Positions 6,548 through 11,934 of a stretch of DNA of 12,788 nt are shown one piece after another. How positions within the stretch are numbered: the first letter of the stretch is position 1; each line of letters starts with the position of its first letter. This DNA is from Actinomycetes bacterium (lineage in GTDB: Bacteria > Actinomycetota > Actinomycetes > Propionibacteriales > Propionibacteriaceae). The stretch covers positions 1 to 12,788 of the forward strand of contig WQUE01000143.1 in assembly GCA_009785885.1 (NCBI GenBank). The letters run 5' to 3'. Below the pieces are notes generated by a model. That model was not told the DNA's origin. It saw nothing but the letters and a program-made list of their open reading frames with translations, and made no database searches. A program made the position numbers and the translations under genes.

Positions 6548-7384
6548 GTGGCTGACAAGTTTCCCAGCCTTCCCGACGAGGGTGACCAGCGTCCGGGCGA
6601 GGAGTTGGACGCCCAGGACGAGAGTTCGTCCGGCGTCGAGCCGGACTTCGACTCGTTGGTCGAGGACGCCGGGGACGAGGCCGCGGTGACGGACGTGCCC
6701 GAGGCGGACGCCAAGCTGGCCGAGGCGGCCAAGGTCGCCGACGACAAGCTCGCCGAGGCCGTGGCGGCCACGAACCGCCCGCTGACGCCGGTCCAGGCAG
6801 ACGACCTGGACGAGGCGGAGCTGGCGCTCACCCCCGAGGGCGAAGACCTGGTGAGCCCCGATCTGCCCGACGTCGCGGCGCAGGTCGCCGCGGACGAGAC
6901 CGAGGCCGAGGAACTGTCGGGTGGTGCCGTGTTCTCGCCCGAGCCCGAAGAGCCGGCGATCGACGAGGAGCAACTCGACGAGGCGAGTCGCGCCGCCCGC
7001 AAGGCCGCGTCGACCCGTCCGGTGCGACGTCAGCCGAAGGCGGTCCCCGCCGAGGAGACGGCCGCCGCCGAGTCCGACGAGACGGATGAGGACACCGCGG
7101 CACCGCGGCCGGTCCGCCGCACGCTGACGCAGGCGCCGGTGAAGAAGGATCGTCCGACCACGAAGCAATCTGAGGCGGCGAAGACGGCCCCGAAACCTCG
7201 TGGGCCTATCGTGTTTGCGAAGCAGTCGATCGCCGAACTGAAGAAGGTCGTGTGGCCATCCGGGGAGCAGACCGGACAGTACTTCCTGGTCGTGCTCGTT
7301 TTCGTCTTGTTCCTCATGGTCGTCGTGACGGGACTGGACTACGGCTTCGGGTGGAGCCTGACCAAGTGGCTGGGAGGAAGCTAA
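6548..7384 (+). CDS. secE: Preprotein translocase subunit SecE with long acidic N-terminal extension
   Basis: SecE clamps SecY in the SecYEG protein-export channel. Only the last 60 or so of 278 residues form the SecE domain: FAKQSIAELKKVVWPSGEQT (residues about 221-240) is the amphipathic surface helix with the family's LKKVVWP, followed by one transmembrane helix (about 243-265) and a short tail. The first 215 residues are Ala/Glu/Asp-rich and probably disordered, becoming basic and Pro-rich near the membrane domain, where RPVRR occurs twice. Single-helix bacterial SecE proteins are often near 60-75 residues and mycobacterial ones near 160, so this extension is long. GTG at 6548 is preceded by AAAAGGA. 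No other start in this frame has a comparable ribosome site. One base separates its stop codon from the nusG start, so the two are cotranscribed. Confidence 0.93.
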   Translation: MADKFPSLPDEGDQRPGEELDAQDESSSGVEPDFDSLVEDAGDEAAVTDVPEADAKLAEAAKVADDKLAEAVAATNRPLTPVQADDLDEAELALTPEGEDLVSPDLPDVAAQVAADETEAEELSGGAVFSPEPEEPAIDEEQLDEASRAARKAASTRPVRRQPKAVPAEETAAAESDETDEDTAAPRPVRRTLTQAPVKKDRPTTKQSEAAKTAPKPRGPIVFAKQSIAELKKVVWPSGEQTGQYFLVVLVFVLFLMVVVTGLDYGFGWSLTKWLGGS

Positions 7385-7385
7385 G

Positions 7386-8219
7386 TTGACGCAAGTGCCG
7401 AACGACACGATGTTCGATCCCGAGGCGATCCAGATCGACCTGTCGCTGCCGGATGAGCCGGAGCGGCCCGAGGTCGAGATCGACCTCGACTTCGGTGACT
7501 TCGCCTCGTCCTCGTCCGCCGACGACATTCAGATCGATCTGTCCGTCCCCGATGAGGACCAGACGTCAGTCGGTCCGGCCGGGGCCGATCTGGATGACGA
7601 GGACCCCGAGGTGCAGGCCGCCTTGGCGACGCTGCGCGAGGAGCTGGCCAGCCGGCCGGGCGGATGGTATGTCGTGCACACGTACTCCGGCATGGAGAAC
7701 CGTGTGAAGCAGAACATCGACTTCCGCGTGAAGACGATGAACATGGAGGAGTACATCTTCGAGACCGTCGTGCCGACCGAAGACGCGGTCGAGATCCGTA
7801 ACGGGGCGCGCAAGACGGTGACGCGCGTGTTCACGCCGGGGTACGTCCTCGTCCGGATGGAGATGACCGACGATTCGTGGTCCGCGGTGCGGCACACGCC
7901 GAGCGTCACCGGGTTCGTCGGGCACGCCAACTCGCCGGTTCCGCTGGACCCGTCCGAGGTGGAGCGGATGCTCACGCCGAGCGTCGTTGCGAAGGTCGTC
8001 GCCGCCCATGCCGACTCTCCGGCACGACGTCGTCGCAAGGTCGAGGTCGTCGACTACCGGGTGGGGGACAACATCGAAATCATCGACGGCCCGTTCGCCT
8101 CGATGCACGCGACCATCACCGAGATCAACCCGCGCAACCAGCGGCTGCGGGCCAACGTCGAGATCATGGGGCGGGAAACCCCGCTCGATCTGGCCTTCAC
8201 CCAGATCCAGAAAGCGTAG
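7386..8219 (+). CDS. nusG: Transcription termination/antitermination factor NusG
   Basis: A 277-residue NusG. The NGN domain begins at GGWYVVHTYSGMENRVKQNI (about residue 94) and includes FTPGYVLVRMEM; it binds the RNA-polymerase clamp and affects pausing. The C-terminal KOW domain, from YRVGDNIEIIDGPFASMHAT to RETPLDLAFTQIQKA, contacts Rho or ribosomal protein uS10. The first 90 residues are acidic, a known actinobacterial trait, and contain a near-repeat: IQIDLSLPDE (15-24) and IQIDLSVPDE (48-57), with VEIDLDFGD between. The TTG at 7386 is the chosen start because GGGAGGA ends seven bases upstream; a GTG at 7395 and an ATG at 7410 lack such a site. It directly follows secE and is followed by a strong hairpin before rplK. 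Confidence 0.95.
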   Translation: MTQVPNDTMFDPEAIQIDLSLPDEPERPEVEIDLDFGDFASSSSADDIQIDLSVPDEDQTSVGPAGADLDDEDPEVQAALATLREELASRPGGWYVVHTYSGMENRVKQNIDFRVKTMNMEEYIFETVVPTEDAVEIRNGARKTVTRVFTPGYVLVRMEMTDDSWSAVRHTPSVTGFVGHANSPVPLDPSEVERMLTPSVVAKVVAAHADSPARRRRKVEVVDYRVGDNIEIIDGPFASMHATITEINPRNQRLRANVEIMGRETPLDLAFTQIQKA

Positions 8220-8220
8220 G

Positions 8221-8255
8221 CCGGTCCGATGGGACGCCGAGGCGTCCCGGACCGG
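8221..8255 (+). promoter_or_regulatory. Bulged hairpin between nusG and rplK
   Basis: CCGGTCC (8221-8227) pairs perfectly with GGACCGG (8249-8255) and GGGACGC (8231-8237) with GCGTCCC (8242-8248), leaving a three-base GAT bulge on the 5' side and a CGAG loop: 14 pairs. It begins one base after the nusG stop. No T-run follows, so it may be a U-less attenuator, an RNase III site or a ribosomal-protein binding site in the rplK leader; the sequence does not decide. Confidence 0.6.
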
Positions 8256-8295
8256 TCGCCGACAAGGGACACAATACGAGCACAAGGAGCGATGA

Positions 8296-8727
8296 ATGCC
8301 TCCCAGTAAGAAGAAGGTGACGGCGGTCGTCAAGATCGCGATCCAGGCCGGCGCTGCGACACCGGCCCCGCCGGTCGGCACCGCGTTGGGCCCCCACGGG
8401 GTCAACATCATGGAGTTCGTCAAGGCGTACAACGCGGCGACGGAGTCCCAGCGTGGCACGATCATCCCGGCCGAGATCACGATCTACGAGGATCGCTCGT
8501 TCACGTTCATCACGAAGACGCCGCCCGCCGCCGAGTTGATCAAGAAGGCCGCGGGCGTGGCGAAGGGCTCGGGCACCCCGAACAAGGCCAAGGTTGGGCA
8601 GATCACCAAGGCACAGGTCCGGGAGATCGCAGAGATCAAGATGCCCGACCTGAACGCGAACGATGTGGAGGCCGCCATGCTGGTGGTCGAGGGCACCGCG
8701 CGTTCCATGGGCGTCACGGTCGCCTGA
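8296..8727 (+). CDS. rplK: 50S ribosomal protein uL11
   Basis: A 143-residue uL11 of standard length, which binds the GTPase-associated centre of 23S rRNA at the base of the L10-L12 stalk and is needed for RelA sensing of uncharged tRNA. The N-terminal domain shows VVKIAIQAGAATPAPPVGTALGPHG with the flexible proline-rich loop that is also the thiopeptide-antibiotic contact region, and the C-terminal RNA-binding domain shows SGTPNKAKVGQITKAQVREIAEIKMPDLNA. No unusual change is seen. The ATG at 8296 follows AAGGAG seven bases upstream; a second, out-of-frame ATG at 8292 is ignored. It forms an operon with rplA 111 bases downstream. Confidence 0.97.
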   Translation: MPPSKKKVTAVVKIAIQAGAATPAPPVGTALGPHGVNIMEFVKAYNAATESQRGTIIPAEITIYEDRSFTFITKTPPAAELIKKAAGVAKGSGTPNKAKVGQITKAQVREIAEIKMPDLNANDVEAAMLVVEGTARSMGVTVA

Positions 8728-8794
8728 CCCGCGAACCCGACAACTGAATACGCAAGTGACAAGGAAACCTGGGAGGGGACGACCCGGACCAGGA

Positions 8795-8834
8795 CTGGTG
8801 GAGCAGCCTACGGGGCTGCCAGGAAAGGAACCAG
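8795..8834 (+). promoter_or_regulatory. Structured rplA leader, candidate L1 autoregulatory site
   Basis: The 111-base gap between rplK and rplA folds near its end: CTGGT (8795-8799) pairs with ACCAG (8830-8834) and GCAGCC (8803-8808) with GGCTGC (8814-8819). They are separated by an asymmetric internal loop, GGA on the left and ten bases on the right. The right side of that loop holds the rplA ribosome site AGGAAAGGA, four bases from the outer stem. Two helices joined by an asymmetric, purine-rich loop are the general architecture of L1 sites on 23S rRNA and mRNA, so autoregulation by L1 is an inference worth testing. Confidence 0.4.
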
Positions 8835-8838
8835 CGTC

Positions 8839-9546
8839 ATGAAACGCTCCAAGCGGTATCGCGCGGCCCAGCAGCTGCGCACCGGCACCAAGAGCTACGT
8901 GCCGGAAGAGGCGATCGCGCTTCTCCAAAGCTATCCGGCGGCCGGTTTCGACGAGACGATCGACGTGGCCATGCGTCTCGGCGTCGACCCGCGCAAGGCC
9001 GACCAGATGGTGCGTGGCACGGTCAACCTGCCGCACGGCACCGGCAAGACCGCCCGCGTCCTCGTGTTCGCGCAAGGGCCCAAGGCGACCGAGGCCATCG
9101 ATGCCGGGGCCGACGAGGTCGGCAGCGACGAGCTGATCGAGAAGGTGGCCGGCGGTTACCTGGACTTCGACGCGTGTGTCGCCACGCCCGACCTGATGGG
9201 CAAGGTGGGAAAGCTGGGCCGCATCCTCGGCCCGCGCGGCCTCATGCCGAACCCGAAGACCGGCACGGTGACGATGGACGTGGCAAAGGCCGTCACCGAC
9301 ATCAAGGGCGGCAAGATCGAGTTCCGCGTCGACCGGCACGCCAACCTGCAGTTCATCATCGGCAAGCGGTCGTTCGCCCCGGAGGCCCTGCTCGAGAACT
9401 ATCGCGCAGCGATGGACGAGATCGCCCGGCTCAAGCCGGCCACGGCGAAGGGCCGCTACGTGCGCCGTATCGCCATCTCGACGACGATGGGCCCGTCCGT
9501 TCAGGTCGATGCCCTCGCCAGCCGCCCGGCCGAGCGCACGGCCTGA
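8839..9546 (+). CDS. rplA: 50S ribosomal protein uL1
   Basis: A 235-residue uL1, normal length, the mobile L1 stalk protein that binds 23S rRNA and helps release E-site tRNA; free L1 often represses its own mRNA. The family signature GKVGKLGRILGPRGLMPNPKTGTV is complete, as are the N-terminal MKRSKRYRAAQQL and the C-terminal STTMGPSVQVD. ATG at 8839 is preceded by AGGAAAGGA, which lies in the internal loop of the hairpin described above. It is the last gene of the rightward run: unusually for this locus, rplJ and rplL do not follow in the same direction but face it from the right. Confidence 0.97.
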   Translation: MKRSKRYRAAQQLRTGTKSYVPEEAIALLQSYPAAGFDETIDVAMRLGVDPRKADQMVRGTVNLPHGTGKTARVLVFAQGPKATEAIDAGADEVGSDELIEKVAGGYLDFDACVATPDLMGKVGKLGRILGPRGLMPNPKTGTVTMDVAKAVTDIKGGKIEFRVDRHANLQFIIGKRSFAPEALLENYRAAMDEIARLKPATAKGRYVRRIAISTTMGPSVQVDALASRPAERTA

Positions 9547-9574
9547 GGTCGGCCCGCGTCCCTACGACACGCAG

Positions 9575-9606
9575 ACGGGGAGCCATCCTGACGGATGGCT
9601 CCCCGT
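9575..9606. terminator. Bidirectional terminator between rplA and rplL
   Basis: ACGGGGAGCCATC (9575-9587) and GATGGCTCCCCGT (9594-9606) pair perfectly over 13 bases around loop CTGACG. ACACG/CGTGT just outside could extend the stem. The hairpin sits 29 bases after the rplA stop and 31 bases beyond the rplL stop, so it separates the two convergent units. There is no long T-run on either side. Confidence 0.85.
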
Positions 9607-9636
9607 TCGTGTGTAGAGCCGATAGGCGAGGGGTGA

Positions 9637-10032
9637 CTACTTCAGCGTCACCGTCGCGCCGGCCGCCTCGAGTTGCTCCTTCGCCTTGGCCGCCGCATCC
9701 TTCGTGACGTGCTCCAGGACGATCTTCGGCGCGGCCTCGACCAGGTCCTTGGCCTCCTTCAGGCCGAGGCTGGTGAGGGCGCGCACCTCCTTGATGACCG
9801 CGATCTTCTTCTCGCCGCCCGATTCCAGCACGACGTCGACGTAATCGGAGCCACCCTCGTCGCCCGCGCCCTCGTCGGCCGCTGCCGCCGCGACCGGCGC
9901 CGCCGCCACGGCCACCGGAGCGGCCGCCTTGACGTCGAAGGTCTCCTCGAACAGCTTCACAAACTCGCTCAACTCGATGAGGCTCATCCCCTTGAAGGCT
10001 TCAAGGAGTTCCTCGTTGCTCAACTTCGCCAT
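9637..10032 (-). CDS. rplL: 50S ribosomal protein bL12 (L7/L12)
   Basis: A 131-residue bL12, the multi-copy stalk protein that recruits and stimulates translational GTPases. The N-terminal dimerisation helices (MAKLSNEELLEAFKGMSLIELSEF and on, residues 1-33) bind L10. An Ala/Pro/Val hinge follows (about 35-58). The C-terminal globular domain, with KIAVIKEVRALTSLGLKEAKDLVEAAP, contacts EF-Tu and EF-G. The hinge runs into a Gly/Asp/Glu segment, giving a slightly longer protein than the usual 120-130. The ATG at 10032 follows GGAAGGA. It starts 15 bases after the rplJ stop and is surely cotranscribed with it. Confidence 0.97.
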   Translation of the reverse strand: MAKLSNEELLEAFKGMSLIELSEFVKLFEETFDVKAAAPVAVAAAPVAAAAADEGAGDEGGSDYVDVVLESGGEKKIAVIKEVRALTSLGLKEAKDLVEAAPKIVLEHVTKDAAAKAKEQLEAAGATVTLK

Positions 10033-10047
10033 GATCCAGCGTCCTTC

Positions 10048-10710
10048 CTACTGATCCGATGCAGCATCAGCCGCGTCTGGTGTGGCCGGGGCCGCATCGC
10101 TGGCCTCGGGTGCTGCCGTCCCGGCAGCAGGTGCGGTATCGGATGCCACCGATTCCGCCGGTTCTGTCGGCTCTTGATCATCCGCATCCGCCACGGGCCC
10201 GCCGAGCTTGTCCTGCAGGGCGCCGAACAGCTGGGCCGCCTGGACCAGCGGTGCGGCGAACAGCGACACGGCCTTCTGGGCGCCGCCCTTCATCGCCCCG
10301 GCCAGCTTGGCCAGCAGCACCTCACGCGACTCCAGGTCGGCGAGTTGCTTGACGGCGGCGGCGTCGAGGGTCTTGCCCTCCATCACGCCGCCCTTGATGA
10401 TCAGGAGCGGATTGGCCTTCGCGAAGTCACGCAATCCCTTGGCCACGTTCGCCACGTCGCCTGTGATGAAGGCGATGGCCGTCGGCCCGGTGAGCTGGTC
10501 GTCCAGCCCCTCGATGCCGGCGCCATGGGCGGCGAGCTTGGTCAGGGTGTTCTTCGCGATGGCGTAGTCGGCATCCGGGCCGAGCATCCGGCGCAACGCC
10601 TTCAGATCTTTGACCCGGAGCCCTCGGTAGTCGGTGAGCACGGCGGCCGTCGATGTTGCGAACTTGTCCTGCAAGCTCGTCACCGCGGCTACCTTGTCAG
10701 GCCTCGCCAC
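10048..10710 (-). CDS. rplJ: 50S ribosomal protein uL10 with Ala/Asp-rich C-terminal tail
   Basis: A 220-residue uL10, which anchors L12 dimers on 23S rRNA to form the ribosomal stalk and binds its own mRNA leader as an L10-L12 complex. The N-terminal RNA-binding domain is clear (ARPDKVAAVTSLQDKF, AVLTDYRGLRVKDLKALRR, YAIAKNTLTKLA), as is the long helix that receives L12, ending at FGALQDKLGG. The last 45 or so residues are Ala/Asp/Glu/Pro/Thr-rich and extend beyond the common 165-175-residue form. The frame is open far upstream to 10938, but that part is the RNA leader; GTG at 10710 is chosen because AAGGAG lies seven bases upstream. First gene of the rplJ-rplL unit. Confidence 0.96.
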   Translation of the reverse strand: MARPDKVAAVTSLQDKFATSTAAVLTDYRGLRVKDLKALRRMLGPDADYAIAKNTLTKLAAHGAGIEGLDDQLTGPTAIAFITGDVANVAKGLRDFAKANPLLIIKGGVMEGKTLDAAAVKQLADLESREVLLAKLAGAMKGGAQKAVSLFAAPLVQAAQLFGALQDKLGGPVADADDQEPTEPAESVASDTAPAAGTAAPEASDAAPATPDAADAASDQ

Positions 10711-10766
10711 CTGGTTCTCCTTCCCTTGTGTGCCGCCGACCACCGTGCACGACAGCCCCAGGGAAG

Positions 10767-10798
10767 AAAAACGCCCTGGTGCGCAGGCACTCAGGGCG
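10767..10798 (-). terminator. Intrinsic terminator (attenuator) in the rplJ leader
   Basis: On the minus strand CGCCCTG pairs with CAGGGCG and, after a bulged A, GTGC with GCAC around loop CTGC; five T residues follow at 10771-10767. This is a complete rho-independent terminator 57 bases upstream of the rplJ start, so it must act as an attenuator. AGGGCG at 10856-10851 in the upstream leader could pair with the 5' arm as an antiterminator, and CCCTGG just downstream could pair with the 3' arm. Confidence 0.85.
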
Positions 10799-10890
10799 AG
10801 ACTCGGCTGTCGCGTGCGACGGCCAAGCCTGTCATTCGTACCTGCGCGGGCGCCCTTGCGGGCCTTGGAGCTGATCGCCACCAGCGGTCT
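10799..10890 (-). ncRNA. Ribosomal protein L10 leader (cis-regulatory RNA)
   Basis: The rplJ 5' leader on the minus strand begins AGACCGCTGGTGG and ends CAGCCGAGTCT. AGAC pairs with GTCT and GCTG with CAGC, separated by an asymmetric CGA on the 3' side, the kink-turn-like arrangement of the L10 leader family. Inside are CCAAG/CTTGG, a GCCC-GCAA-GGGC hairpin with a GNRA loop, and GTCG/CGAC. The 5' block and the GCAA loop resemble the E. coli rplJ leader as I remember it. It abuts the attenuator, so binding of L10-L12 probably stabilises this fold and favours termination. Confidence 0.82.
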
Positions 10891-10903
10891 TCGGCAAACA
10901 TCC

Positions 10904-10933
10904 AGCCTACCCGGCGCCGTCGTGAGACACCAA
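10904..10933 (-). promoter_or_regulatory. Promoter for rplJ-rplL
   Basis: On the minus strand TTGGTG (10933-10928) and TAGGCT (10909-10904) are 18 bases apart. The start point would be near 10897, a few bases before the L10 leader begins at 10890. The position relative to the RNA element is strong support. It lies back to back with the promoter of the divergent membrane-protein gene. Confidence 0.62.
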
Positions 10934-10958
10934 ATCACCCGACCGGGTGCGAGCGCGC

Positions 10959-10974
10959 GATAATGGAGCCCATG
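10959..10974 (+). promoter_or_regulatory. -10 box and probable leaderless start of the membrane-protein gene
   Basis: GATAAT (10959-10964) differs from the -10 consensus at one position. Transcription should begin near 10971-10972, exactly at the second in-frame ATG (10972), and no Shine-Dalgarno sequence precedes either ATG. The first ATG (10963) lies inside the -10 box and would not be transcribed from this promoter. Confidence 0.5.
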
Positions 10975-11607
10975 TCGAGTCCCCTCACCGGCCCGTCCCC
11001 CGGGTCAGGCCCCAGTCCCCAGCAGGCGTCCGCGTCGGCGGCCCCACCCGTGACGCCGTCCTACCTGAAGGCGCCGGTGATGCCGGCTGCCGCGCCCGTC
11101 GTGGCGCCCCCGGTTCGCGTGACCGACCATCCGGCCGGGTCGCGTCCGCGGGCCATCCCGATCGCGGCCGCCATGGCTTTCGTCCAGGCGCTCGCCTGCG
11201 GCGGCGGCGGGGTTGCGGCGATCGTCGTCGCGGTTGTGCGGGGCAGCGCCCTGGCGAGCCTGGTCGATCCGGCGAACGGCGTCTCGGAAAGCCTCGCGGC
11301 GGCTGTGTTGATCGGCGTCGGGGCGGGGGGTGTCCTGATGGCGGCCCTGCTCGCCCTGGGTGCCGCGATGGTCCTGGGGCGCCGTCGCGCGTGGCGCACG
11401 GTGCTGCTGGTCGTGATGATCGTCACCGCTGTCATTCCCGACGCGTTGCTCGTCATCGTGGCGCTCGCCAAAGGCACGCTGTCGGTCATGACCCTGATCG
11501 TGTTGGTGGTGTTGGCGGCCAATGTGGCGGGGATCGTGTTCCTGATGCGGCGCGAGTCGTCCGTCTGGCTGGGAGACCCCGTCGTCCAGCGACCCAAACA
11601 CGGCTGA
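10972..11607 (+). CDS. Four-helix membrane protein of unknown function
   Basis: I do not recognise this family. The 211-residue protein has a Pro/Ser/Ala-rich, probably disordered N-terminus (1-60) and four hydrophobic helices at about 62-89, 109-136, 143-166 and 170-192, with a short polar C-terminal tail. The arginines at 137-139 between helices 2 and 3, and those at 193-194 after helix 4, suggest that both termini are cytoplasmic. No catalytic, metal-binding or transport motif is seen. Codon use is like the neighbours, arguing against recent transfer. The start at 10972 follows from the promoter position; an ATG at 10963 would add three residues. The gene is divergent from rplJ with closely spaced promoters and is followed by a 13-pair hairpin terminator. 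Small Pro-rich-headed four-helix proteins of this sort are common and mostly uncharacterised in actinobacteria. Confidence 0.75.
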   Translation: MSSPLTGPSPGSGPSPQQASASAAPPVTPSYLKAPVMPAAAPVVAPPVRVTDHPAGSRPRAIPIAAAMAFVQALACGGGGVAAIVVAVVRGSALASLVDPANGVSESLAAAVLIGVGAGGVLMAALLALGAAMVLGRRRAWRTVLLVVMIVTAVIPDALLVIVALAKGTLSVMTLIVLVVLAANVAGIVFLMRRESSVWLGDPVVQRPKHG

Positions 11608-11620
11608 CAGGAGAGGGGAG

Positions 11621-11656
11621 GTGCAGGCCGGGCACCGCCCCGCGCCCGGCCTGCAC
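11621..11656. terminator. Terminator after the membrane-protein gene
   Basis: GTGCAGGCCGGGC (11621-11633) and GCCCGGCCTGCAC (11644-11656) form a perfect 13-pair stem around a ten-base C-rich loop, starting 14 bases after the stop codon. GGGGAGG just before it can further pair with CCTCCCC at 11668-11674, making a larger branched fold. No T-run is present. Confidence 0.7.
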
Positions 11657-11871
11657 GACTAGCGCGACCTCCCCCGAAGCCGCCTAGCCATAGCGCGGGG
11701 CCCGCGTCAACCAAGGAGCTAGCCCCGCGACCTGCGGCACGCATGCCGCAGGTTAGCGGGCCGAGCATATCCCCCCGGAACTCAGGCCCGCTAGTTCGGT
11801 GACTCCATGATAGAGGGCCATTCAAGGGCGTCACGACCGTTTTCTGGGCCGAATGAGTGTCGTGGGCCGTG
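11657..11871. other. Gene-free structured region with mutually exclusive hairpins and a C6 loop
   Basis: No convincing gene lies between 11608 and 11934. Several strong inverted repeats are packed here: CGCGGGG (11694-11700) with CCCCGCG (11723-11729); ACCTGCGGCA (11730-11739) with TGCCGCAGGT (11744-11753), ten perfect pairs around CGCA; and TAGCGGGCC (11754-11762) with GGCCCGCTA (11785-11793), which continues through GAG/CTC to a loop containing CCCCCC (11771-11776). CCCGC at 11724-11728 could instead pair with GCGGG at 11756-11760, so alternative folds compete. CTAG or TAGCG recurs about six times. A six-cytosine loop on a stable stem recalls the actinobacterial 6C small RNA, but only one such loop is clear. 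It may be a small RNA on the plus strand or 3' untranslated structure. Confidence 0.4.
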
Positions 11872-11901
11872 GTTGCGGCCAAATCTGATGATCGCCGCAA
11901 C
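11872..11901 (-). terminator. Candidate terminator after the copper ATPase gene
   Basis: GTTGCGGC (11872-11879) and GCCGCAAC (11894-11901) pair perfectly over eight bases around a 14-base loop, beginning 33 bases beyond the ATPase stop codon on the minus strand. There is no T-run, so this is a candidate only. Confidence 0.4.
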
Positions 11902-11934
11902 GCAGGAGGAAATGTCGTTGCCATGCGGTCCCGC

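Noticed and set aside
10711..10938. N-terminal extension of the rplJ frame
   Set aside because: The extra 76 codons cover the L10 leader RNA and its terminator; uL10 homology begins at the GTG at 10710 with a good ribosome site.
9673..10962. Long plus-strand open frame running into the membrane-protein gene
   Set aside because: It is antisense to rplL, rplJ and the L10 leader; only the part after 10972 looks like a protein, and a promoter sits just before it.
11650..11715. Minus-strand promoter (TTGACG followed by TAGGCG at 18 bases)
   Set aside because: The -35 is good but the -10 lacks its final T, and both elements lie inside paired repeats; no gene would be driven by it.
11657..11800. 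Hairpin cluster as a CRISPR array or transposon ends
   Set aside because: The repeats are inverted and differ from each other, with no regularly spaced direct repeats, no transposase and no target-site duplication seen.
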